64,000 nt of DNA from Bactericera cockerelli (taxonomy: Eukaryota; Arthropoda; Insecta; Hemiptera; Triozidae). Position numbers and translations under genes: made by a program. The notes beneath the pieces were generated by a model. The model made no database searches. It was given only the letters and a program-made list of their open reading frames with translations, and was not told where the DNA came from. The DNA is taken from positions 2,659,566-2,723,565 of the forward strand of contig CM044958.1 in assembly GCA_024516035.1 (NCBI GenBank), given 5' to 3'. Shown piece by piece: positions 10,528 through 22,500 of the stretch; the first letter of the stretch is position 1; each line of letters opens with the position of its first letter.

Positions 10528-13500
10528 ATGATATCAAAATATTATGGAACTCTCTTGAGTATATTTCTGGTAAGTAATTTTAGATACCTTCATATTAACA
10601 TCTAGTCCAAGACTATCAAGTGTTAAATAAAAGTAGTTTTTTGTTGTCAAACGTCTGTTTAACATCTATTTCAGCGGTTCCCAACCGGTGGGCCGCGGGC
10701 AGCTTGCTACTGGGCCGCGGATGTTGGCCGTTCCCAGAAAACTTACCAACATTATATTAATATCACCTAGCCTAGGTTGACTGGGAATAGCATGACGAGG
10801 AGTCGTCAAATTTAATGGTCACTCATCCAAGTCCTGACCTCGCTGGACACTGCTTAACTTAAGTGTCAGAACGAGAACTGGTGTCATCAACGTGTTTGAC
10901 TCCGGCTTGATAGCAGTTTGATTTTATCAATTCCTGTAGGATTGTGAAGATTAAGCAAAGTCCATTGAGGTTAAGACTTGAGCGATGAGCACCCAGATTC
11001 GAATTCTCGTTGTGCTAGCTATTCCCGGCCCGGTGAGGTTACTTTATTGATTTTTTTTCGAATTTTTTTTTCGAGGTTACTTTATTGATTTTTTTCGATA
11101 TTACCCTCAATTATATTTTATTATAGAATTTTTTTACATACTTTTTTTTAAAATATAAACCATATAATAGCTCCATCTTTCGTTATGTGTTGAATTTTTT
11201 TTCTTGTTCCTCTTAATCTTGTTCCAACAGCTCTAATTATTGAGAATTGGGTTAATGTTAAAACCCAATTTTTCACTCTTGAAAATGATTTTTGTGATTT
11301 TTCACCAAGTAAATATACGATTCTTGACAGTACAGGAAAAAATAAACAAAATATATACCTACATATGTCCTAACTAAAAGGCGGGGTTTTTGCCTATGTC
11401 AATCTCTTCCACCCAACCTAAAATCTACATAAAAAACACAATACAATATGAAGATGATTTTTTTTTATTATTATTAAAATTTACGGTTCCCATGGTAGGT
11501 AACCCAATGAAGTAGGTACAAAAATGAAGTACAAAAAATTAACATTAAAATTATTTTAAAAAAAAAATATTAAAATACGATATTAAAAATAATAAAATAC
11601 GATATTAAAAACGTCTGAAGTTCTTTTTCCTGCCCACCAGATCTCCCTCGCATCTCACACTGTCGGCTCCGACATCCTGGTGGTATGTCCCACCGCCAGC
11701 TACAGTCACCAGCAGCCCTTCCTCCTCATCAGTCAAGCTCTGCTGGAGAGACAGCACTCCGTGACCCTGCTCACGTGCAACCCGGAGGTAAGCCAGTAGG
11801 GTTGGGTGGAAGAGATTGCCATAGGCAATAACCCCGCCCTTTAGTTAGGACATATGTTTTTATGTATATTTTCTATTCTTTTTCATTTTTATAGTAAAGG
11901 TATATTGTTTCCATTTTTTCATTGTTAAAATAATTATTTGTATGTACATAATGTCCATTTATATCATTCTAATAAAGTGTTGTATAGTAATGATAAGGCA
12001 GTCAGTCAGAAAGTCGAATTGGAGAAGTAGAGAAATTCATTACATTTTTAGACTTCTTGTTTAATATCATGACATAACTACATCGTATTACACTACTTAA
12101 AAAAAGATACTTTTAAATCTTACCTCGACAGTAAAAGTTATCAAATTTGTATTTATCACAATTGTTATCTATCACAATAGCAATTACTCAAATCAGTTTT
12201 AGTAAATTTCACTTAACACGTTTATCGCCGCAATATCTTATATGACATATCGTTCTGTGCTAACCTTGTTGAACCAAATTGACATGGATATTAAATTGGA
12301 GTGTTCCAAGACAATCATAATCCCATAAGAAATACATAAAAATAAAAGCCCTACAGGGGTTTAGTGTACAGAAACTCTTCACATATTTCAAAACCCCCAG
12401 GAGGGTTTACGGAAGTCAATAAAATCAATAAAGCTCCCATGTGGGTGGTCGGTACCAGCTCTATTTCTAAAAAAGACCCCATATGGGTTATATGAACGTG
12501 TTAATATGGGACATGAACCAGCGACCTCCAGATTACAAGTCCACCGTCTTATCGATCGAGCTACTGAAGTCGGTTTATTTTGACCTTATAAAGAAGGTAA
12601 TTTCTACTATAGGTCACTTGAGATAAAGGTTTTACTTCACATTTGCTGAAAACTATCAAACTAGGATTCATTATTTCTCTCACCCCGCCTGAGTGGGGCC
12701 GAGAATAGCCAGCATAACGAGGAGTCAAAGTTTAGGAATACCTACAATACCCACCAAATTTGAACCTAACTGGACCTAGTTAACTTCAGAGATCGAATGA
12801 AAATATTACAAAACTGTTTATCCACGTAGTAAATATACAAATGTATACTAATAATAATAATATAATTATTTCAGAAAATGAAAGCCCATGAGAATTTAAC
12901 ACTAGTGGATTTGTCCTTCGGTTATTCATTCGTGCAGAGTAATAAGGTTGTACAAATGAGGCATACCCAGTGGTCCAATATCCGAAGTTTCAGCGGACTG
13001 ATGACTAGCGAAGTCAGCGGCCTGTATTGGACACACCGTAATGTTCAGAGCTTCTTACAGTAAGTTTAAGCTTAATAATTGTCCTTGTCGTAGTATGTTT
13101 AGAATTAACATGCTTAAGTATAACTATTTAAATATGAGACAAGTTTAAATGAATTTTGAATAAAGTACCTAGGTACCTAACTTAAAAAGTTATCATAATA
13201 AAATTGTTTTAGTATTGATGTCACAATTAGGTACTCAAACTAATATTTGAAGGCATCAGGGGAAAAAAGAAAAAACGATTTTATTGCGTCATTTTAATTC
13301 GCATAGGAAGTGGTTTTTATAGGTAACCGTAAGACCAAACATGGGATAAGAGATCAGAGTCTCGAGATATTTGGTTTTTAAAAATGTGTACCTACGAAGT
13401 CCAGATTTAAAATCGCTCACCTGAAAATATTTGATTTTGTGACACTGTTCTTTTTTCCCCTGATGCCTTCATTTGCGAACTTGGGACTTGACCCACTAAC

Positions 13501-16500
13501 CTCTGGTTACGACTTTAGAAAAAGCGATGCCTTGATTTCTACATGTATTCCCTTATTTATCAATAAATAAATACTTAATGCTTTGTGTTTTCACAGGAAA
13601 ATCATGACCACCAACAAAACATTCGACCTGATGATCTTAGAAACCTGGATGCATCAAAGCTACCTCGGGCTCGTGGATATCATAGGCGACCCTCCTATCA
13701 TTCAAATGGCAACAGCCCATTCCTTCTCGTTCCTCACGCTGCCCTACAATAACCCGGAGAACCCTGCATACGTCCCTGTCATCTGGACTGCCAACACGGA
13801 CACTATGACATTCTGGCAAAGACTCACCAACACCATAGCGTACTCAATGTACTATTTTTATTATCTTCAAGCCATTCGGGATGAAGATAAAGTCCGCCAT
13901 GCGCATCTGGATAAGAAATACATCAAACGAAGTTTGTTGGAGATATTCCTGGATAATCCCAGAAGTAGCTTCATGACGTCCACCGATTCAAGAATCACAG
14001 GATACGCCAGGCCTGTGCAGCCCAAGATTGTTGAAGTGGGACCTTTGCATCTGAGGGAACCTAAACCACTTGACCAGGTAGGTTTGGGGTAGCTGTTTTG
14101 GAAGAACAAAGATTCACGAGAGGACTTACTAGACGAACATCCCTGGTAAGGTTTGATTTAAAAAATTGATTCAGAAATACATGTCTGAGATTCGAAAATA
14201 AATAATAAAGTATTGGATAAGAATAAGGTTTTATTAATTGCACATTGCATATTTAAAAACGATAACAGGCGCGCATACAAATCTACTGAAGATTATGATG
14301 TCATCCATGTTAATAATTGAATTAATGTAGATCACACGTTTCTATATTCGTATGAGCTCTTGACGTGACAGATCACTGTGACGAAGCAACACCGAGCCTG
14401 GAGAAGACTTTTTCTAGTTTAATTTATTTTAGAATAATATTTCTTACATTTTTTAAAAAATATATTATTTTTATTTTAACATTAACCATAGGACAAACTT
14501 TTTTTGGGTTTAAAATCGACACATCGATTATTTTTACCGACGTACTGGTCCCACGCAGATTAAATGTAATTTCATAAGCCATGAAGCTACTATAGATCAA
14601 GAGCAACTAAAGAGCAAATTTTGTCGTGAAATACGTTAGTATAAAAAAATTGTACAGCAAAAAACAAACGATGGAATAAACTTCAATGGTTCTTTTGTCA
14701 TTGTCATAGAGGTTCGAGAAAAATGCTATAAAATTTGGATTTACAATATGTATGGTACACAAGGTACACAAACAGTCGAACCTGGATATAAGAGAACTTA
14801 AGGAACCTTGTAAATTATAAATTTGTACTTATAATTTTTAAATCTTATTTCCAAAAACACTAAGGGCGGAATTAATAGACATACCAAAAAAATGACTTGG
14901 GAACTAGTGCCACAGGCTTCACAAGTCATGACTTCAGAAAAGTTCGTATTAATAAACAAAACAAATTCACCGATTACCCTCACTTAAGTTTTTTGTCTTT
15001 CCTAGTGCACAGAGGTAATGATTTGGCCAATGAAATCTCTTTACTATTTGTAAACGATTCCTATTGGTCGATTTCAAATTTTTGTTGGTGTTTTGAAAAT
15101 TATTTTCCAATTCTTTTTAGTTTCCTCACGCCAGGCTACAGGGAAGTACGTCATTTTTTTCTCTTAATTTTTTTAAATGAAATTTTGTTTCTCAATCAAA
15201 TGAAATTACGGCTTTAATATAATTCTATAGGCATATTAGACATACCTAGTGGCAGAAAAAGAAGGAGAGTTACTGAGGAAACTCCAGCAACCAATAATAA
15301 AATAATTTTTCTCAAGAAATGAGCCTGGAATTAATTGACAGAGGAATTCAATCCTCAGTCCCTGAATATGAAAGTAAGTTCAAACTTGTAGACCTGTCTA
15401 TTCATATTTGTATGGTTACCATCATTCTTACTTTCTTGGCTTTCTGGTTGGGGACATTAAACGGGGAGAAGACCATTGTTTGAGAAGAGGACTAAAAACA
15501 GGGAACAGACTAGCGTACCCTAACAAGCCAGGACAGCCTGCAGATTTCCAAGGGGTTAATAGCCTATAATAAAAAAACCAAATAACATTTGCCACACTAA
15601 AATCAGCAGCATACATTCCTGCAGTGGGTGGAATTTTTATCAACAGATAGGTACTCTCTCTACCTGGATTACCAGTATAGTACCTACCCTAACCACTTGA
15701 TTATAGTCTACTTGACCATTTTATTTACACATTTGGTTCATGTATCCAAAGCCAGTGTTGATGGCACATTGAATGCACCAGTTCTTATTCTGTCTCTGAA
15801 GTTAAGCAAGGTCCAGCTAGGTTAGGACTTGGATGAGTGACTAATTTTGAACCCTTGTGAAGCTATTCACATCACTTAGGTCGGGTGAGGTTAATCTCAA
15901 ATAATGGCTGACAGGAAACTTAAATATTACATGAAGGTTTTCTTTTGTGTCCTTTTGTTAATATGACAGAAATATTAAATTTCAAAGGCCAGTTTATGTG
16001 CATGAGTACTGAGTAGCTCAATGGTAGAATCTTTGATAACTATGCAGGAGATCCGGGTCTGTCCTTAAAATTAGTAAATTTGCAGTACCTAGTTTTTCAT
16101 GCTAAATCTAAATCTACTCATGAAAATAAAAATTCATTATCTTATTATTTTATTTATTTATTATACAATACACAGAGCAGAAAAATCCTTTTCTTACTAA
16201 TTCTATTGGATTCCTAGCTAAATTTTTTTTTTTTTTTTTTTTTGAACAATAAATAAATAAATAAATTTTATCCGACCTCAGTAGCTTGATCGATAAGGCG
16301 GCAGACTTGTAACCTGGAGGTCGGTGGTTCAAGTCCCGGTTTCAGCGTAGATTTAGTGAAGCGAGTTTGAGTAGTTGTGATATCACGAAAGTGATTAACA
16401 CAAATAGGGTCAAGGCGGCACTTATGGACCACTTAAGGATTTTTTTTCGTTTTGATTTTTTTTTCCTTGGTTCCTTTTTATGCTAGAAGCATATTTTTAA

Positions 16501-19500
16501 TACTTATGGAGAGCAAATTTTGTCCTCTTTCAGTATCTTTAAGGAACAATCCTTTAGGCCAAACCATTTTTTCTGTAAAATAATTTTTCTACAAAAAAAA
16601 CGCGATTCCTGACTTATGGACCACCTGTCTTGACTTATGAACCAGTTTTTCCTCACTTATGGACCATCTTGATATAATCATTCATCTTGGTATAATCATA
16701 AAAAAACTTTTGATATTGACTGACTAGCCTTAATGGTAAAGTGCTTATTACATTCGCCTATCATGTAGGGGTACTTTAGTTCGATTCCCGTTGTTTGCAT
16801 ACGTTTAGGTGCTTGGGAGGTGATAACACTAATAACAAAAGAATAAAATGTACTAATTTTACGAAAGAGTATCAAAAGAAATTGTTTTTATTTGTGTCAG
16901 AAATACTAAATAGGTATAATTTGAGCCAACATAGGTCCCCCTACTCTGAGTCAGATATATTATCAAAACAAGGTTTGCACACATAGATGAGATCATTAGG
17001 ATCTTCTTGATCATCAAGCTTTTTTTCAATACATTTTTGATGAGGGATTCTGATGTTGCAAATCATACAAGGGACGCAATATTTATGAATAGCAATATTT
17101 TTACCACATTGATAGCAGAGCCCACGTTTGTCTTGTGTTGAAATTGACTCTTTGGTGCCAGGCAAAATACAATATTCATCAGTTTCTTGAGGTCAATCTT
17201 CATCCTCCTTACGCATTTCCTTCTCAATGATCTTAACTGCATCTTCAACTTCTTTGTCATTTGTCATCTTTTTTTTTTCTCAACATCTATCTAGTTGGAC
17301 AAATCTGAAAATTCTTTGCGATTTACATATATTATCTCATTACACTTTTTTTAAATGGCCTTATTTCATAAAATTTATTTTTCTTTCTTTTTCGTGCTAT
17401 TTTTGTTTTTTTAGCTTACCTTTCCTTCTTTTTTCTGAGCGCAAATTTTCAAGTTCCAATTTCTGATATTCTTTCTTCTTGTGATATTCCATCATCTGTT
17501 CACTTGTAAGCACAGGCGGACATTTTACAACATCTTTACGTTTTCTTCCCTTTTTTATAAAATCTCCTGGATATCTTAATACCGAGTCGAAAATTTGTGA
17601 CAGCTGTTTAGTGTTTTGTTCTCGTACATCTTTCAGTAACTTATTACTAGAAACTGGGGTCTTACTTCTTTCTGTGAGTGGAGGTATTGATTTGTTTGGG
17701 CCATTTTCTTCATTGGCTTGTGGTTCTGGGGGATCATCTTCAAGCTCTTCATTGATTCTTTTTTCCAGACATGTTGTTACTCTCTCAATCATCACGCATC
17801 CCTCTTTAGAACCATTCATATCACATCTACAACTTCTTGTGTGGCATGGACTTCAGCAATTTGGATGATTTCATTCATCCGTCTGTTATTGTTTTCAGCA
17901 ATATTGCGTACATCTTCAACTGTTTCATTGAATAAGTTCCCTTATTCTTATTTTTTCATTTTCTATGTCTTTTTTTTATTTCTTCCGAACTTCAAAGAGC
18001 ATGTGGGCTTCTTTTATGCCTTCCCATTGGATATTTCTTTTGTGTGTATCAATAAATTCAGTCAGAACTAGGTGAAACGGTAATGATTTTAGAGAAACAT
18101 AAATTTAAAAATAGGTGGTCCATAAGTAAAGAAAAATATATAACATGGGTCTTGACTTATGGACCACCTGGTCCATAAGTCAAGATTAGTCGAAAAATGT
18201 CTTGACATTTGGACCACCCCCTTAGCCAGGTCCAGTTCTGCGCTAGAACATTTTCTTTATATTTAGAAGATAATTGATCACCTCTAGTTTAATTAAATCA
18301 ACATTTTAAAAATAAATAATGAACAAACAAATTAATAAAAATAATTTTAAAAAAATAAGTTCTTAAGAAAATTTCTTAAATATACCTACTTTTTAGAAAA
18401 ATAGTTTGCGATGTTTTTGTAATTATTTCACACGCACTGAGGCAAAATTGACTTATTGCTACAATTATAAAACACTTCAAGCTATCATATGAGCCTAACG
18501 ACATTTTCTCACGGTCTTTAGTTTTCTTATTTTTCAAACTTAAACTCAGTGTGGTCCATAAGTGCGGTATGGTCCATAAGTGCCGCCTTGACCCTATGAT
18601 AACTTTTTTTTTTTTTTTAAATAAATAAATTTGTATGATGAAAATAATCATAATAATGAAATTATGTAATTCCAATTTTCTTAACTCGAGATTCATTCTC
18701 AATAAAAATGTATTAGTATAGAAGAGAATACACTCAGGTAGGTAACAATCTTATTAATTTTTACTGTTGAAACTTTCAGAATGGAGTATCCCAGAGAAAT
18801 ATTGGACAGGTGTGAAGGCAACAAGAAATGGGATCATGGTGAGTGTGGAGAAGCATCTGAGGAAAAAAGCTTTTGTATCCAACTGCTTACCAATTTTGCT
18901 CAAAACAATCGACAACAATGCTGCTGGTATCAAGATGGAAAAGACGGACGTGTACTTTAGTAATTCTATGGTGCAATGCTTGTATAAGCTATAACTTACA
19001 AACCTTATTATGAAATTTGAAGCATTAATAGTGATAAAATTACAATCACAACTTTTTGTTGTTTCCTTTTATTTTATAGATTAGTGTAAAAACAGAGAAA
19101 CCATAAATTTGTAAAAATATCTTCTTTTTTTGTCCAATTGTGATCTAAATTACTAGATAAATATTTGTTCTCTTTTCCAACATATTAATTTAAGTAGCTG
19201 TAAGATAATTAAATATATATTATACATATTTAAAGTGCATATCAGTAGTAATTTTATCATTATAGTTAATTTATTTTGTTTACAAATTTAATGTTGATTT
19301 TTTGGTTTAAAACTATTACCAGATTCACTATTTCCAACAATATTTCTATAAACATTGCAAAAAAATAAAGTTCTCACTATTTTGTAATTTTTGATTTTTT
19401 TGTTTCTTAGGATTTATTTTAAGTGGACACTATTTTAAGAAGATGCCCTGGTACCACTTGGTGCCAGGGCATTACATGTGGTTGGGCCACTTTGTACAGG

Positions 19501-22500
19501 TCAGCCTTGCTGACTAATATGGGAAAGGTGATTATACTTGTGAAAAAGATTTTGTCTTTTACATCAGAGGTCAAACGAACTAGTTACCAAATTCACTGAT
19601 CACTGGGTTAAACCATATAATTCACCTAATTGATTGTATTTTTATGAGTGGTTCACAGCTTTTCTTATTTGTAGAAGCTACTGTGGACACTTGTGGTCTG
19701 CTTTGTAGCTTGCCCATCCCAAAGTATGCCTACCCACTGATGTGAAAAGAGTGATAAAATACTTCCCATTTAGGTGCTAGGTCAGCACAAGTGCACCAGA
19801 AGGTATCCGTTATAAGCAACTGTGAATAATTTTCTTGCTTTCTCTGGGATTTGAACCCGGGACCTTCTTCATACCAAGGTCTTACAAAATCATTCAGGAA
19901 ATGATTATATTTAATCTTTTTCAGATAGTCATTTCATTCTCAGGTAGAAGTACTCACATTAACCGGAACCAATGTGTCATTAAACTAATTAATGTGTACT
20001 GACACATTTAATAGATCTTATCTTATCTAATATTCTTTATTTCCAGTGGTCAATAGACACATAAGAAACCTGTGTATTTTAAATTTATTATTATTATTTT
20101 TTTTTTTTGAAATAAAATAAATAAACTTTTGGAAATTAAACTCACACTATGCGTGTATTTATTATTATTTTGGAAGAAAAAAATATGAAACACAAGAAAT
20201 GGTGAACATGCAAGTAGTCTTCAGTATATCTCATACATACAGTATTGTCTGACTGGAGGACAATAAACAGGGAGAAGACCAGTTTCTCACTAGGGTACTA
20301 TAAACAGAAAACAGACTTGTAGTTTTCGGAAGAGTTTTTTAAAAGCCCAGGTTCCATGCTGGTTGATTGCACATTGAACTATGTGGTTCAAAGCAAGCCA
20401 AATTTTCCAATTAAGTTCGCTGGAGACCATCAACCCCCTAAGCTGTTGGTTTTTTTTTTAATAGGACTAACATCACTTTCAACTGCATGGTCACATCACC
20501 ATGGGGGTATTACACTTGATTCACAGGAAACTCACAAACCTGCTACCCACATTAACCTCACCCAGCCTGGGTTGGTCTGAAATACTAGCATCACGAAGTC
20601 TTCAGCTCAATGGACAATTATCTAATATCTATGGTACCTCCATTAACAAAAAGGTACAAGAAAAGATTTCAATACTTGTAATATAAACATAGCACATTCA
20701 CTCCAGCTTTGTCTGAAATTTACTTGTCTTGTCTGAAAACATCCTGACCTGAAAATGCAAATCAAGGTATCTAAACTCAGCTGCTTTAGGATAATTATGA
20801 CGTGCTATTATACATAGGTCAATCCAAGCATTTCTCAAAGTTCTTTAAAAGGTGGTACTGCATCATGAAGTCCAAATATGAGAGAACTTCCAGAGAGGGT
20901 CTGTGCTGCTGGGTCCTAGGGTCTGTGCTGCAGGGTCTTAGGGTCTGTGCTGCTGGTCTCAGGGTCTGTGCTGCAGGGTCTCCTTCATCCTTCAAAACTC
21001 TCTTTCTATTGCTACAGTATCCTGCACTTCATTATCAAAAGATGTTCCAAAAAATCAGCCAACTCATGAAAATCTTCCATGGAAAAAAATAAAGAGCAAA
21101 AAGTTAATAAATAACTGAAGAAGATAATTGCAATTTCAAAACCATCAAAATACAATTTGATAACGTATCACAGATATTACATAAAAATATTCACAAGTCA
21201 GACTGAAATAAATAAATAAATAATGCAAAATCAAATCGACACAATGAAAAACAAAACAAAAGTTTCACAAATCCTATCTTAGCGCAGGATTTCGGGCACT
21301 TAAAAATTTATGAAAGCACTTGTGAAAATGAAAAGTTTTGCGACCAAAAAACGTCTATTAATACCATTTTAAGCTGCACAGAGGTATTTTGATAACTGTT
21401 CAAAGATTCTTAGCAGTCACTTGTGAAGTTAACGAAAAGTGCGTCTATTAATACGAAAATTCAAAATTTGTGAAACACAGGACACTTGTGAAGTTGTAAA
21501 TTTGTCTATTAATTCGGGCCTAAATGGTTGAGTCTAAAATTGGTATTTTTATTTTAAAATACTTAAATTTTGCTTTCAGGATCTTCATAACTGGCTGCAG
21601 GCAGCAGAGAAAGGCGTCATCTACTTCAGTCTCGGCAGTAACATGAGGAGCACTTCCATGGGGGAAGCAAGGAGGAGAGCATTCCTCAATGCTTTCTCCA
21701 GGTTTCCTCAATATCGCGTCTTGTGGAAGTGGGAGGGAGAGGAGAGGATGGAGGGACAGAGTGATAATGTGCTGCTGAGGAAGTGGATGGCGCAGCAAGA
21801 CGTTCTTGGTAAGTAATTCATTGGCCTATCCTATTAGGTTGAATAGTACCAGTATGTGCAGAGGGCTGAGAACCTAAATTTCAGGACCATAAAAGGTTAT
21901 TACAAAATTTCTTTATCATCATATTATAATAATAATTCCGTGTCCGTGAGATAGGAACAGATACCTAAATCACGGTGGTGAGAGGATTATATGGACGCCC
22001 AGATCCAATGTCTAGGCTCCTTTCATGTCCATTGATTCTATTTGGTTTTAACATCCTAACTTGATGTATACAGGACGGGGATTTTAGCCTCGTTTCCTCA
22101 TATTGGAGATCTATGATTGCTTTTTCTCTCATCTTACTTTTTTGTTCAATAAGGGGACACTTATTTCCACTACACTTAAGTGTTCTAAATAAAAACTCTG
22201 ATTTTTAATGGCAGATTGTGATACTGTATATGACGCCTGTGTGTCACATAAACATTTTGTGTGGTATTTTATTATTTTCTATTGGTACAAACACTAAGGG
22301 CCGAATTATGAAGCAGGCTTAGATTTAATATTAGTGAACACTATCCCTTAACAGGCCTTCTAGAGGGAATTTCAACCAATCATAGGGCACTAAATTCCCA
22401 CTAGAGTGGACTAGAGAACGTGTTAAGAGATAGAATAGAATAGAATAGAATATACCTTGTTTATACTGCCGAGGTAAGACTGAAAGTCCACTAAGAATAA

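Larger units (their letters stand above)
16407..18594 (-). mobile_element. TA-flanked DNA transposon, pogo/Tc1-mariner-like, internally deleted (2188 bp)
   Basis: Perfect 25-bp terminal inverted repeats beginning GGGTCAAGGCGGCACTTATG, flanked by a TA duplication (16405-16406 and 18595-18596). The motif ACTTATGGACCA recurs near both ends in both orientations (16420, 16612, 16652, 18115, 18155, 18175, 18555, 18573), like subterminal transposase sites. Minus-strand coding remnants inside include a Lys-rich tail and a PHD-like Cys/His cluster as found at the C-terminus of insect pogo-like transposases. No DDE catalytic domain is visible, so the copy is nonautonomous. A TA target fits Tc1/mariner/pogo; exact family is inferred. 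Confidence 0.7.
16271..18620 (+). repeat. tRNA-derived SINE split by a DNA transposon
   Basis: 16271-16406 is the tRNA-like head and body (GACCTCAGTAGCTTGATCGA, GGTGGTTCAAGTCCCGG, GATATCACGAAAGTGATTAA, CACAAATA). The body resumes at 18595 with TATGATAACT and a T-rich tail, exactly as in the unbroken copy at 42747-42895, where CACAAATATGATAACT is continuous. The 2.2 kb between is the inserted element. Confidence 0.85.
14078..21579. other. UGT-B intron 4 (7.5 kb), repeat-filled
   Basis: Bounded by the exon-4 donor and exon-5 acceptor. It contains a 5S SINE (15751), a tRNA-like SINE interrupted by a TA-flanked DNA transposon (16271-18620), a Gly-tRNA SINE tail (19641), a hairpin at 19443-19472 (ATGCCCTGGTACC opposed by GGTGCCAGGGCAT), a minus 5S SINE (20461) and a short minisatellite (20897). 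14300-15700, 18770-19440 and 20990-21280 show no recognisable element; the open frame at 18767-18994 has no family I know. Confidence 0.6.

Noticed and set aside
18767..18994. Possible host exon inside UGT-B intron 4
   Set aside because: Open frame after a TTTCAG site, but no family recognised, no clear donor in frame and no place in the UGT model, which is complete without it.
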